From NCBI GenBank assembly GCA_002914805.1, contig JXTB01000336.1:155465-219464 (forward strand): a DNA stretch of 64,000 bases, read 5' to 3'. Positions 42,853 through 56,000 of the stretch are shown here, piece after piece; positions within the stretch are counted from its first letter, which is position 1; every line of letters begins with the position of its first letter. The DNA is from Parasponia andersonii (Eukaryota > Streptophyta > Magnoliopsida > Rosales > Cannabaceae). A model generated the notes under the pieces. The model did no database searches. It was not told the DNA's origin and saw nothing but the letters and a program-made list of their open reading frames with translations. The position numbers and the translations under genes are program-made.

Positions 42853-45380
42853 TTTTTTTTTTTTTCCTTCAATTTTTCTTTTTTGCTGAGAACTGCTTCA
42901 GTATAAATCGGACCTATTCTTGCTCCATCTTAGTATTTTGCTTGACATTTTCAGTTCTTACCTTTAATTTTCTATTTATTATTTGTGATTTTTTTTTTTT
43001 GTAGAATTTTATGGCTTTGAGTTGATCTTCGCAGTGCAAGTAAGAGTGTAAACATTTTACTAATTTGACAAATTGTTTTATAGAAAATAGATCGATCTAC
43101 TATTTTGCCTATTCATTTAAAGTTTCTGCAAATTTAGTTTTGCGTTTTTTAGTATTTTTTTTTTTTGATTTTGTGATTTTTATTCATCTCTCACATATAC
43201 GTTTGATAAGTGGATGAGAAAGAAAGGCTATAGATATTTTTCTTTTTGGGTCTTTGGACTTGATTTGGGTTTGATTGATTACGGGGACTTAGTGGTGGGG
43301 AGAGCCCTGCCATCTGAAACAATAGCATTCAAAAATTTAGGTAACGAAGCTTTAGGCAACCAATGAGGTTTGTGCCCAATCACAATTCTGGTATACAATT
43401 CTATTTTCTTGTCTTCTGTCTAAACATACAGCTCAATCCCTTTTTTTTTTTTTTTTTTCCCTTTTATCTTATTTATTTATTTTATTTTGGACCTTCTATG
43501 ATAACTTTGGATGAATAATTTACAATTCGATGGTGGAGTTTATTATTGTATTGTTTTGAGGAAAAAAAATATGTCATTATCTCCTCTCCTTCTCCATTAC
43601 TTCCTCTTTTTTATGATTACTACTTGCTTGAGTGAGATATTGGTACTACTGTTTCTGTCGAGTAAATCATGTCCTATATATTTACTATGACGGTCATATT
43701 CCAATTCATTAGGAAACTAGAGTCACATCTCTTTTGAATCTTATAGATCTATCTTCTTCTTTCTTTCCATTTTCGTTAATATAATTTGTTGTTAGGTTGT
43801 TCTTTTGTGTAGTTTTATGAGCAATAGTGGAGAAAGTTTCATATCTTCGAAGAGCATAGTGGAATATACATAATACTATGAAAGAATGCACAATTTAGAA
43901 TTTCTGTTCAGATATCTTTTACCTTTGAATGTTCTTGTGATTAGTTTTTATCTGACTTTGGTTTTTTTGGGGTTGATGACTTCAAAATATCTTTGATTCT
44001 TTTATATTATTGGTCATGTGCAAATAGATTAATGTTATTAGGAGAAATAATAAAAGGATATTATATGCTCAGTTGATTACAACTTTACTCTTCTTATCAA
44101 AGTTAACTTGATTATTTTCTTGATTCAAAAATTTTGAAATAATTGTTTTTCCCAATTATTATGTATAATCTTTAATCTCAGCGTTGCTTTTCTTCTGGTG
44201 TTTTGAGCAATAAAGTTCCATGCATACATGCTGAGTTTAACCATAGTTAAAGCATGTAAAATTTTCTGTACCTAATATGAGAAGAAAATTTATGTGATTA
44301 ATGGTTTTTTTATTCTTTGGCTACTAAAATAGTTGCTAAAAACTATACATTCATTATATTCTTGTTGTTGGTGGTGGTATTTTATAGTGTTGAGCTTACT
44401 GTTAGTATTTTTAAGCTTGGATGAGAAAGGTAGATGGAGGGCTTAACACGCTTAATTAAGGTGTTTGACAGAATTCTTGAACATGTATTCATTAGCTTAA
44501 AGTAACTTTTTATTGGTTCACAATATATGCCTGAAAATAAAAGTACGCTAGAAGAATTTTTTTTTTCCCTTGAGAGGACACGTGCCCTGTAGTTTACATT
44601 ATTGTGGAGATTTTTTTTTTCCCTCATCTTTGGTATACCTATGCTGATAATGATTCTAAAGAATCTGAGTTCACAATTTTTTCAAAAGCTTGAATGTGAC
44701 TTTTTCCTTTTCTTAAAATCCAATTTGTTAAATTGTTCTAATATTCAAGAGTTTGGATTAGTTGCTTAAAGATGCATATGATTGTACAAGTGTTTGAATT
44801 TAAAGAACATAGATGAAGTGCATAATTCCGTGGTAGATTTTAAGGTTGAGATACTAAATGTGAAATCTACTTGGTGGTGGAGATTGATCTATTGTGGGAT
44901 TGAGTAAGAAAAACGAGATAATATTGTAATGGTCAGATCAAGCTGCAAGGAACAAAATAGAGCAATAGAAGAACAATTGCACGTAGAAAGTTGCTTCTCT
45001 TTAGGATATATGTTTATTGTAATTTTGTATATTGTAATTTTTTTTCTTTTCTTTTTTTTTTTCCCATTTATCAACATGGAAGCAAATGGCTAGGGTACTG
45101 GTAGAAATGGATAGAAGATTTTGGATACAATCGGACTTATATATACAGTTCTCCACATATTGTTGGTGCACGTGTTACTATCTTTTAGGCATATATTTGC
45201 CACCATTCTTATTCTATGGAAATAAATTTAAACTCTTATAATGTCTAAAATTTTTCAATTTTTCTCTTAAAAAAAATCTCAATTTTTTTTTATCCTACCT
45301 TTTCTTTTGTCTTTTATCCAACTTTAGTTAATATTTGATACTTTTAATCCATTAATGACATATATTGACATTTGCACTAC
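42853..45380. other. Intergenic, no gene recognised
   Basis: AT-rich DNA with T-runs (42853-42866, 43441-43458) and scattered short frames, none of which resembles a known protein or shows splice-consistent exons. Confidence 0.45.
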
Positions 45381-45389
45381 TATCGGAGT

Positions 45390-46310
45390 TATAGTGCAAG
45401 AAAAAAAATACTGAACAATGAGCTCATTTCTATCCATATGGCCATCACTTTGGTATGGCGTGCAATTGGTAAATCTAACGATATTGGATTAGGTTCTATG
45501 AGAAATTCTTTAAAGAAGTTAGGAATTCTGAAATGTCTTAATGTCAAGCTAAAGCCATCAAAAACTCCGAAAATAATTGAAATATTTTGGTGAGTCCCAT
45601 TGGTAGGATGGTTAAAAGTTAATACAGATAGTGCTGTTTATGGTTGTCCTAGTTTAGCGGGTTGTAATGGTATTTTTAGATTGTCCAGGAGTTTCTTTAA
45701 AAGGGCTTTTGCCATTTCTATTAGTAAGACTTATGCTTTTGAGACAGAATTGGTTGCCGCAATTCATGCAATTTTCTATGCATGAGACTTAAGGTGGAAA
45801 AACTTATGGTTCAAAAGTGATTCAACTTATTTGGTTTCGATTCTGAAGTCTCGTTCTTTGTCTGTTTCTTAGTGTTGAAGATTGTTTTGGGTAGATTTCA
45901 AAGATGCATTTTTACGTTTCCCACATATTTTGCTAAGGGAATGTTGTTGCTAACATTTTGACTTTGAGAACTACAAGTATTTAAGTTCTGACTTGGTGGC
46001 ATACCGCTCTCTCATTTATCCATGAGGCAATTAAGAAAGATTATTTAGGGCTTTGTAGTTTTCATTTTTCTTAGTTGCACATTTGTAATACAATGTGCTC
46101 TTTTTTCTTTTTTGTGGTTTTTCCCATTAGGTTTTATGCAAAAAAAGATTTTTAATGAGGCATTGTTAGGAGGTTAAGACAATAATTTTGTTTTGGCATA
46201 ACTATTTAGCTCGGACTTTTCATTTCTGTTTTCAGTCATTATTATTTTTCTTTCTTGAGATTATATTTTTCAAACATTTTGTACCTTTTTTATTTTTTTA
46301 TTTAACAAAT
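45390..46310 (+). pseudogene. LINE-type RNase H relic
   Basis: The frame reads KTPKIIEIFW, then WLKVNTDSAVYG, AGCNGIF, AFETELVAAIHAI, LWFKSDSTYLVSIL, and in another frame HIF-REGNVVA and TWWHT. These are the successive blocks of the RNase H domain found at the C-terminus of plant non-LTR retrotransposon polyproteins (RVT_3 family), with its first Asp in NTD, Glu in FETE and Asp in SDS. Stops at about 45591, 45783 and 45870 and frame changes show it is dead. Upstream RT is not recognisable, so it is 5'-truncated. A T-rich 3' tail runs to about 46310. Confidence 0.7.
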
Positions 46311-48549
46311 TACCAGAGAATTTCTTAGTTTCCTTCACAGGATCCTAAGTTATTTCCTCTAGGTACCATTTAGGAAAAAAAAAAAAATTAAATATAAGTT
46401 TATTTATCTTTTTTTAAATAAAATTATTATTGGTTCACATGTAGAGATGAATTAAATGTTGAATATTTTTATCTATAATTCTCAAATGTTGTATTTAGTG
46501 AATGATCAATACCTTTGAAAATGACTTATTTCAAATTAAATTTTTAGATTTTGCATGTATTATAACACTTTAAATATGTCATTATATATAATATTTCAAT
46601 AACATTTTTATCTCGTCCTGCAAAGTTAATGATATTTATGTCCTCTAACGTTATATATTGCCCACATAAACCTTTAATGACACCTAAGTGAAAAATATTA
46701 TCTTACATATATTTTGACAACATATATGATACAAATGTTGTAAATATTGTGTCGTTAAAAGACGTTTTTGTTGTAGTACATAACCTTACTAATAACTGTA
46801 TAACTAAATTGACTTAGTTGTATTATTAAGATCTCGTCATTATATATGTAGTAGTTATCCATGTTAAATGTTTATTAGGGTTAGAATAACCTACGTTAGC
46901 TAGTTATCAATACAAGGGTAGGTATAATCTATCTGTATTAGCTAGTTATGCATCTAAGCCACGTTTATAATCCATCCATAATCAAAGGCACTGTAAAAGG
47001 AATGAGCATAAAAGAAATGATGAAAGGCATTGTAAAAGGAATGAGCATAAAAGAAATGACTAGAAACAATGAATAGAAAATACTAGATACCATTTCACGT
47101 GTTTGTAATTAATATGTAAATACATAAAATGAAAAAAAAAAAATTCTTTGCTCTCCATTACGTTAACGGATTAGTAAACAATACCCTTATTGCATTTATC
47201 ACTACACATTCGAATTGGTATACATAATATTTTGTTTCTTTAATTCCCACGTCAACAAATTATACACTAAATAACATTTTTTTTTAAATGATCAGTATTA
47301 TTCTAACGTAACAGAAACATAAAAATATGTTTAGCAGTGGAATATGTAAAGCTCACTTTTAATTATAACGAGATTAGTTAATTATTTGTCAAATCACGTG
47401 GTCTTTAGTACTAAACAATTAAACTTTTCTAGAAGATTATAATAAAAATCGGAAGGAAAAGAACGGGAGAGATTAAAAATGGTGCGAATATACAATATAT
47501 TATATATAGGTAGATGATTTTTTTATCTATTATTTTAAAAGCTGGTAATGTGCTAGTAAAATGCAAGTTATGGTTGAGCAAGAACCAGCACAGCTCATAG
47601 CCTCATGCCCAACCTTAGTGCCTTTCTTAATGCATCTTGCTGTTTTCCATCGGCCCAAATATACCACAATCGCTAATTGTTAGCCCAAAGCTTTGAAGAC
47701 CATCCAAGTGCCTCCATTAGGCGGTCAGATAAAGAAGAAAAACCAAGTAAAGTGATTTACAAGTGTTATTCTTTAGTCAAAAGATGAAAATTACATATTG
47801 GGAAATCAACGTCCACATGGGAAGCATTGAAATTGCTGAGTCGGATACAATATGATAAAGATAATTTTTTAGAAATGTATGTAGTAAAGATAAGATCATA
47901 TATTTGATTTGACCAATTGATAGCGATTTTTTTTTCCTTTTGTTTTTGCTAAATGAACTTAATAATTTTTTCTTTTTTTTTTTTTCCCCACGGAAAACAG
48001 GTTAAACTTATTTCTTGTCCTCGTCATATCAATCATCTTAAATTAAGCATGGTACACTGCCCCCGGGGATGCGGAGCTGGGTTTGGTTGGTTGTCGGCAA
48101 AAGTAAGTTGTCTTAAAGATAATAAGAACAAACCAACTTAGATAACAAAAGTTTACATTCTGAGTATTTAACTTTTTCAGAAATAATTGAGTTAGCAACC
48201 AATCGAATTAGTTAAATCTGTTGGTCATGTCAAATTCAAAGATTTAAGATCAAGTATTGTTTCCAAGATTTCTATAGAGTGATTAAATAAAAAAAGAGTA
48301 GATTTACCATTGTGTAACCAACAAATCAAAATGAAAAACCCAACATTTAAAAAAAAAAGTGAATAATTTATTAGAAATATTAATTGAGATTGATATATCT
48401 AAAGTAATTTTTTTAAATAATATTAAATAAATAAATGTTTTTGTCTATTTACAGCATGATTCATGTTCAGCTCAATATGAAAATGATAAAAAAATTTAAA
48501 CATGACCCATGTATATATGGATCAACGAAATCAAAAAGCTAAACGTGAC

Positions 48550-48591
<42 letters not shown>

Positions 48592-48930
48592 TAAAATCAA
48601 GTTTTTTCTATTCTTTTTCTTTCGATTTGAATTCTGTAAACATTAGCAGTCACTATTGTACTTTGTTGGCAATCCCCACTTCCAATTAAGTCCAATACCA
48701 TGGATTAATTAATTAATTAGTATTGTATCTCATCCGGGTTTTCCAAAAGATCACAATTTGTAACTTATATTTCTCTAGACTTTCAATAATAGAAGGAAAG
48801 AGAATAAAACTTGGGTGTGAGAATTTGTAACTTACATGACTGAGGTTAAATTTAGAATGAAAATAAAAACTTGTGGCTCTAGTTATGTATGACAAAGATA
48901 GATTGACAAATATATATATATATATATATA
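46311..48930. other. Intergenic with repeats
   Basis: No gene recognised. A CACTA-like terminus ends near 46778, a 39-bp tandem pair lies at 46984-47061 (AAAGGCAxTGTAAAAGGAATG units), and TA microsatellites lie at about 48555-48588 and 48910-48930. Confidence 0.5.
46560..46778 (-). mobile_element. CACTA-like terminus (fragment)
   Basis: On the minus strand it begins TACTACAACAAAAACGTC, one base from the CACTACAACAAAAACG start of plant CACTA-type elements, followed by imperfect short repeats. Only one end is seen and the inner limit is approximate. Confidence 0.25.
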
Positions 48931-49152
48931 GGCACCAATTTAGTAGTTTTTTTTTTTTTACTTATGCATATGTATCAATTTAGCCAATAAAATACTAGTA
49001 TGTACATTTTTTTATTATAAAAAATAAAAGAGAGAAAGAATATTAATGATGCACGTCTTTTCATGCATTTCATTATCGTTATTAGATGATGATCCAACTG
49101 TTAAAAAAAATATTTATTTATAAGTTAAAAAAAAATATTTATTGAATTGACA
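48931..49152 (-). mobile_element. MITE copy 3
   Basis: Starts GGCACCAATTTAGTAG directly after a TA run and ends with AATATTTATTGAATTGACA directly before another TA run. The inside contains AAGAATATTAATGATGCACG and TTTTCATGCATTTCATTAT in inverted order relative to 63751-63990. The termini are worn. Confidence 0.65.
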
Positions 49153-49612
49153 AATATATATATATATATATATATGAACATTTTCAATTTTTTATGTTTA
49201 ACCCAGTGAGCACGGAAAATAAAAAAGAAAAGAAGCTCATTTCGGCTTATGTCCGTTAATGTCCTTTTCCTAGAGATAATATCCGTCATTTATGGCCAAG
49301 AAATTAATTTAATCTACGAACAAATTAGGGCGAAAGATCAGTCATGAGCTTGATCTCCTGACTACTAAATTAAAAAGTACTATCAAAGTTGTTTAGAGAA
49401 CGAGAGTGAATATTTTAAGGAGAAAAAGAACCCCAAAATTAAGATTTAAAAAAGAAACAAAATATATTGAAGCCGAACTACATAGATAATTTAATATCGA
49501 TAAGAAGTTAACACCACACCTAACCCTTTACTCCTTAATGATGATATTAAGGAAGTAAAATCTAATACTAATTCCTAATCATCAAGCTGTGACAATATTT
49601 TTCGTTCTAATG

Positions 49613-49615
<3 letters not shown>

Positions 49616-49653
<38 letters not shown>
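49616..49653. repeat. (ATA)n microsatellite in the 3' flank of the RING gene
   Basis: About a dozen uninterrupted AAT repeats lie some 60 bp beyond the stop codon of the RING-H2 gene, probably inside its 3' UTR. Confidence 0.9.
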
Positions 49654-49654
<1 letters not shown>

Positions 49655-49714
49655 CTAGCTACTGCTCTATATATAATTACATAAAACTCAAAATTGTTTG
49701 GTGGCCCATGAAAA

Positions 49715-50158
49715 TTATTGAGGGGCTGAGATGCGGCGGCGGCAGAGAGGGCAGGAATCGCAGACGGATAACCAGGCGGCGATGCAATTCGCATGGTACA
49801 CGTGGCCACACGGGATTCGTTGGCCGCCGCCGGTGTAGTGGAAGGTTTCCATGCAAACCGTACAAGAATATTCGACGTCAAGTACCGTGACAGACGTCGT
49901 CGTTTGATCTGTTGGAGGCTTATTGTAGTTGGCCATCAGAGATAAGTTCTGCGCCGCCGCCGCCGCTAATTCCTGATCAACGTCTAATACGATGTGATCA
50001 TCATCATCATCGTTAATAATATTATCATGATGATGAGACAATAATATATGTGTTGAATCCTCGGCCAAAGTGAGAACCTCGTCGAGGTCGAACAGCTGAT
50101 CGATGGTCGGAAAATTCGAGCTTCGGATGTTGGAATCTGAAATTAGTAAGGTAGCCAT
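49715..50158 (-). CDS. Small RING-H2 finger protein, likely E3 ubiquitin ligase
   Basis: A 147-aa intronless frame. The C-terminal RING-H2 has all eight ligands: Cys99, Cys102, Cys117, His119, His122, Cys125, Cys136 and Cys139 (CTVCM, PCGHVYHANC, CPLCRRR), with spacings 2-14-1-2-2-10-2. Trp129, usual for E2 contact, is present. Such domains recruit an E2 and pass ubiquitin to a substrate. The N-terminal 95 residues are acidic with an Asp run (residues 50-54) and an Ala run (65-69), and have no signal peptide or membrane segment, so it is probably soluble. The substrate is unknown. The upstream region is short because a retrotransposon LTR begins about 435 bp away. Confidence 0.88.
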   Translation of the reverse strand: MATLLISDSNIRSSNFPTIDQLFDLDEVLTLAEDSTHILLSHHHDNIINDDDDDHIVLDVDQELAAAAAQNLSLMANYNKPPTDQTTTSVTVLDVEYSCTVCMETFHYTGGGQRIPCGHVYHANCIAAWLSVCDSCPLCRRRISAPQ

Positions 50159-50265
50159 ATGGAGATAGATATTTGTGAGGAGTAAAGAGAGAGATTAGAA
50201 ATTAAATGAAATTTTTGGTTTTTGGTTTGATGTATACAAATGGTGTAGTAGATAGTCAAATAGGG

Positions 50266-50277
50266 GGTTTTATATGT
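50266..50277 (-). promoter_or_regulatory. TATA box of the RING-H2 gene
   Basis: On the minus strand ACATATAAAACC lies about 110 bp upstream of the start codon at 50158, followed by a GA-rich leader. Assigned by motif and distance. Confidence 0.45.
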
Positions 50278-50511
50278 GGAGGTTTAATTTAATTTAATTA
50301 TCCCCGGAATTTTTTAGAAGTGCAATTTGATGGTTACTTGATATACTATGATAATGATAAAAAAAAAAAAAAAAAACTATAGAGGAAATTGATTTATTCA
50401 ACTTGATAAATATTCGTTCCGCTTTCTAGATGGGATATCGATTTGGACATTTGGTGCACATTCATTTATACTATAGTTTTATTTGTTCAATTAGTAATTA
50501 CCACACAGGCT

Positions 50512-50579
50512 GGTCGATCGATCTCTTGTTTAATATGTAATAATCGGTCGATCGATCTCTTGTTTAATATGTAATAGTC
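50512..50579. repeat. 34-bp tandem duplication upstream of the RING gene
   Basis: Two nearly identical units begin GGTCGATCGATCTC at 50512 and 50546. They lie between the RING gene promoter and the LTR of element 2. Confidence 0.9.
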
Positions 50580-50592
50580 GCTAGCTGACATG

Positions 50593-51283
50593 TGCTGTCT
50601 AAAATCCTATATGTTGGTCAATACCAAAAAAGAAAAAGTTGACCAAATAAACGTGTTAGGTCGCATGATTAAGTACGACTTCTTTTGAAAGAGTTAAGTG
50701 CTACCTCCACCGCATAAGTTAGTGCGACCTCTTCCGAAAGAGTTAAGTGCGACCTTAAGTTAGTGTGACCTCCTCCAAATGAATTAAGTGCGACCAGAAT
50801 GAAAAAGAAACTAGATTAAGCTTCGTCAAACGGGTAACCTACAAAGAAAGGGAAACAAAAGTTTCTCTTTAAAGATCGACCAGTCATCTCATTTAAATTA
50901 TTACCCAGTTATATTGTTACTCGAATTGTATTTTCCGATTATACAGTTGTCCATTCTCACAATTGGGAAGTATTGAGCTATCCTCACCTATATAAAGGGA
51001 GTTCAATGTTTCAGTGGGGGATCTTTTGATATTTTATCTTTTAGACCTTTTGGGAACTTTTTACACTCTTACTTCTTCTTTTCAGAAAACACATTATAAT
51101 TTTGAGCTCTTGTAATTCTCCAGAAAATAGTAAAAAAACAGTGGATGTAGGCTAATCTTTTTTGGGGCTGAACCATTATAAAATTTTTGTCTCTTTGTTT
51201 GCTTTGATTAATTAACCATTTTTACACACAAGCTACATTTTGCAATTTTTCCAAATTTATTGTTGACAAAATCTCCGTCAACA
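50593..51283 (+). repeat. 5' LTR of element 2
   Basis: Starts near TGCTGTCTAAAATCC and ends GTCAACA. A good TATA box, TATATAAAG, lies at 50989-50997. The U3 carries repeated AGTGCGACCTCC modules (50690-50795). The exact first base is uncertain by a few positions because the flanks also match TGTGC. Confidence 0.85.
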
Positions 51284-51285
51284 AT

Positions 51286-51303
51286 TGGTGCTAGAAAGAA
51301 GGC
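51286..51303 (+). other. Primer binding site candidate of element 2
   Basis: TGGTGCTAGAAAGAAGGC follows the LTR end by 2 bp. It differs from the TGGCGCC site of element 1, so the two elements would use different tRNA primers. The tRNA was not identified. Confidence 0.5.
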
Positions 51304-51344
51304 TATTCCGGCAGAAAAGTTTGTCTATTCCGCTTCTTTCAATA

Positions 51345-53065
51345 ATGGCAAACACCAGAACTAACCAAAATCATCGCCAAAATACTGCAGCTACATAGGT
51401 AGATCCTGCTCAGGATCAGCCTGCCGTGACTGTAGCGGAAAATATTGTCCAGAGATAGGATCGCATGGAGAAAGCACTGGTGAACCTTCAGCAAATTACA
51501 AGTCAGATTAATGACTCTCTACAATAGCTTGCTGAGGGATAGATGCTAAGTCCACCACAGCACGAACGTCCCAGAGAACGTCCTACTCAACAACTTGAGA
51601 GAGGAATTCATATCCTAGAGATAGGGAATCGCGACCAACCTAAAGCTTGATAGGAGCGTCGAGAAGATTGCATCTCTAAGGGAAAAGGTAAGGTCGCAGA
51701 CTTGCCTCTGGTATCTAGTACTGAAAGTTTGAGCACTGATCGTGATCGTGAACAACCTTCCTGGAGAGCAACCATCAATCGTGATTATCTAAATAATGAG
51801 CAAAAATGTCAATCGAAGAGTGTCTTTGAAAGGATCAGTAGGGAATCTCGACAGAATCCTACAGATCTGAGACAACATCTGGATTAGCGATGTAGTCAGG
51901 AGCGATCCATATCGCATCACAATGACCAAAGCCGATCTCGTCAACTGTTTCATTGGAATCCTTAAGGTCGCAGCAGACCCTACCTAACCAACCCACCTTA
52001 TATCATGATAATGATCAGAGGCCACTCCTACCACTAGTAAGAGAGAATGTTCTCCCTTTGAACGTCAATGTTCATAATCTGATGATTACTTTAAATGTAC
52101 TTGCTAGTTGGGACGATGAGCTTGTTGATGGGTATCGTCAATCGTCATTCAGTGAGGAGGTTCGAGTTACCGCCTTACCTGTTGGATTTAAACTTCCCAC
52201 CATCAATACTTTGGATGGGAAAACTGATCCACATGACCATATGGATCACTTCAGCGACCTGATGGAACTTCATCGTGTTGATGATCTCGCACTTTGTAGA
52301 TGTATTGCTGTAACTCTCACAGGAGTGGCGAAGAAGTGGTTCCGAGGACTCAAGTCTGGTTCAATCTCGTCCTGGCAATAGCTTCAAACTGCATTCTTGA
52401 GGCAATTCTAGGCCGCAAAGAATTTTACTGTTCCACTGGTAAGTTTGTTTGCTATTCGGTAAGACCCAGATGAAACTCTACGATCTTACCTAAATCGTTT
52501 TATCTCAGAGTTGGCAAAGGTCAATAACCTGCCTGAGGGAAGAGTTTTAACTCTAATGATGGCTATGGTACGACCAGAAACAAAACTCTGGGAAGAGTTA
52601 CTAGAGCGAGAATGCAGAACCCTTGAAGACTTCTATCGAAGAGTTGGTCGACATCTAAGGGTGGAATCTTCATACGAAAACCTTTGTAAGACGACAAAGG
52701 GAGGAGAAAAGGATTCTGCTAAAAATGCGACCACAAACAACAACAATAATGATAAGAAGTCAAACAAAAGAAGTAATGAACAATCGACTGAGAAGCAGCC
52801 TAAATAGAGAAAACAGGAGATTTCAAGAGCTCCTATGAGGTTCAATAATTATACTGAATTGAACGTACCCATAGATCATATCTACGCAGTCACAAACTAG
52901 CAGGAGTAGTATCATCAATCGGAACCGATGAAAAGAGATAGAGCGAGGCACGACCCCAACAAGTTTTGTCAGTATCACAATGACATTGGACACGATACCA
53001 ATAACTGCTTTGCCCTAAAAGATAAGATCGAAAGATTAATTAAAGAAGGGCGGCTGCGGCAGTAA
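51345..53065 (+). pseudogene. gag of element 2 (broken)
   Basis: ATG at 51345 (M-A-N-T-R-T). The frame is cut by TAG at 51396, 51456, 51525, 51540, 51651 and 51885 and TGA at 51648. The capsid core is at about 51953-52640 (DGKTDPHDHMDHF, GVAKKWFRGLKSGSI, SYLNRFISELAKV). A CCHC knuckle (F-C-Q-Y-H then G-H-D-T-N-N-C) lies at about 52964-53008. A basic Asn/Lys-rich tract precedes it. Non-functional. Confidence 0.85.
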
Positions 53066-56000
53066 TCCAAACAGAATAATGAAAGGCGAGAAGAAAACCG
53101 AAAACGACTTCCAAAAATTCAGCGTGAGGTTCGAACTATTTTCGGAGGATCGCACATTGGTAGAGATTCCAAGAGAGCACAGGATAGGTATGCACGAGAA
53201 GCTCGGCAGCAGCTATTGACCAATGTCATACAGCTCGAACAACGACCACGAAAGCTTCAGCGAGTACCAGATATGGATATTACCTTCACGGAACAAGACA
53301 CGAGGGAGGTCCATTTTCTACATAATGATGCGTTGGTCATAAAAATCAATTGTGGAAGCACGTAGTTATGGTGAGTATTGGTCGATAACAGAAGTGCTAT
53401 TGACATCATGTATTATAATGCCTTTAAGAAGATGGGGTTGAATGAAAGTAACCTAAAGCCCACCATTATTCCACTCTACAGATTCACTGGTAATAGCATA
53501 ATGCCTATAGGCATGATTGAGTTAATGGTCAACGTTGGAACCTATCCTAGGGTGGTAATGACCAAATTCTTGGCTGTACATTGCCCCTCTACATTCAATG
53601 CTATACTGGGAAGACCGACACTTAGGGAATTTCGAGCTATTACTTCAATCTATCATCTCGCTATGAAATTCCCGACTCAACAAGGAGTAGGCGAGGTGCG
53701 TAGCAACCAATATGATGCAAAGACTTGTTATAACAACTTTTTAAAGCTCACAGCAAAGGATGCGACACCTCGCACAATGATGGTCCAACTACAAAGAGAA
53801 GCATCAGGCGAAACGACAGTCGAAGCGTCAGGCAAAACGTCAGTCGAAGCGTCAGATGAAACGTCAACCGAAACGATGAGTGAAGACCTCGACCCTCGAG
53901 AAATCAATGGAGAGGTCAAAACTGGACCCATTAAAGACTTAGAGGATTTGCCATTTGATAGGTCCTCCAAGATTTTAAAGATTGGAGTGAAGCTTAAAGA
54001 ACCTGTGTGAGCTTCATTGGTCGCTTTGCTATAATCTAACTTAGATGTCTTCGCGTGGCAACATTCAGACATGGTCGGGATCGATCTGAATATCATATGC
54101 CACCGTCTTAACATAGATCCAACAAAGAAGCCTGTACGGTAGAAAAGAAGAGCTATGAATCCAGAACGCTACGTCGCGTTGAAAGAAGAGGTAGAAAAGT
54201 TGCTCGAAATTGGATTTATCAGGGAATCTTTTTACCTGAACTGACTTGCTATCCCGATTTTGGTAAAGAAACCCAACGGGAAGTGGAGAATGTGCATCGA
54301 TTTTACCGATCCCAACAAAGCATGCCTGAAGGACAGCTTTCCCTTTCCAAGATTCGACCAGCTTGTAGATGCGATGTCGGGGCATGAACTCTTAAGTTTT
54401 ATAGACGTATATTCTGGATACAATCAAATCCCCATGTACGAGCTAGATGAGGAGCATACCTCGTTCATCACTGATCGAGGATTATACTGTTACAAAAAAA
54501 TGCCCTTCGGACTCATCAATGCAGAAGCAACCTACCAGCGTCTTGTCAACATGATATTTGTAAAATAAATTGGCAAGACAATGGAGGTATATGTTGACGA
54601 CATGCTGGTGAAGTCAAAGATCACATCAAATATCTTGACAAGATGTTCAAAATTCTCCGAAAGTATCAAATGAAGCTGAATCCTCAAAAGTGTGCATTCA
54701 GGGTAAGATTTGGAAAATTTCTAGGTTTTATGGTCAATTAGCGAGGCATTGAAGCTAACCCTCAGAAGATACAAGCGCTGATTGATATGCAATCTCCTTG
54801 CAAACCCAAAGATGTGCAGAGCCTAGAAAGAAGAGTGGCCGCATTGAGTTGATTTGTATCCAGGTCGACGGATAAGTGCCAACCATTCTTTGAAGTATTG
54901 AAAGGTTCGAAGAGGTTCGAGTAGATGGGAAAATGCGAGCAGGCATTCCAAGAATTAAAAATACACTTGGGTTCTTCTCTACTTTGTCAAAGCCGAATCC
55001 GGGGGAAGAATTATATTTATACCTCACTATTTCTACATATGTGACAAGCGCTGCGTCAATTCGAGAATATGAAAAGATACAGCGACCAGTATACTACATA
55101 AGCAAAAGACTACTCGATGCTGAAAAAAGATATCTTTAGATGGAGAAATTGGCATTAGCACTCATTGTCGCATCCAGGAAACTTCGACCTTATTTTCATG
55201 CGCACACCATCAAAGTTTTCATGAACTTTCCATTAAAGCAGGTTCTGCAAAAACTCGAGGCTTTAGGACGATTACTTAAGTGAGTAGTTGAGTTGAGTTA
55301 GTTCGACATCGATTTTCAACCCCGCACGACGATTAAAGGGTAAGCTCTCGCAGATTTCATTGCAGAATTCACATATGATGTCAATCTTCCCACAGAAGTA
55401 ATCAAAAAATCTGCTACAGATTTATCTAGATTGTGGAAGTTTTATGTCAATGGATCGTCAAACAAGAGTGGAGCTAGTGCGGACTTAGTACTAATCAGTC
55501 CTGAAGGGCACAATATTCATTGTGCATTTCGCTTCAAATAATGAGGCAGAATATGAAGCACTGATAGCCAGACTAAAGCTCTCACAAGAAATGAAGGTCG
55601 AAATGATTGAGGTATATAGTGATTCCCAACTGGTCGTTTGTCAAGTGAACGGCGAGTATTAAGCAAGAGGACAGAGAATGATGGCTTATTTACAGGAGGT
55701 ACAAAGATTATTCTCGACATTCACTGCCTATAATATTCAACTTTTTCCTCGCATTAAGAATACTCGGGCAGATGCTCTAACTAAGCTCGCCAAACAAAAG
55801 ATGCCGAATTACTAAATGTGGTCCCTGTCGAGTTTCTTACAAAACCAAGTATCGAAGCAGAGCCCTAAATAGCTATGACGGTTGATAAAAAATCATCGTG
55901 GATAGATCCTATAATGAAATATATACAAAATGGCGATCTCCCTGAAAACAAAGACGACGCAAAGCGACTTCGAATGAAAGCAGCTCGCTATGCTATCTAT

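Noticed and set aside
47953..48141. 62-codon frame with G-C-G-A-G-F-G-W
   Set aside because: Short, starts in a T-run that encodes a Phe stretch, and has no homology that I recognise.
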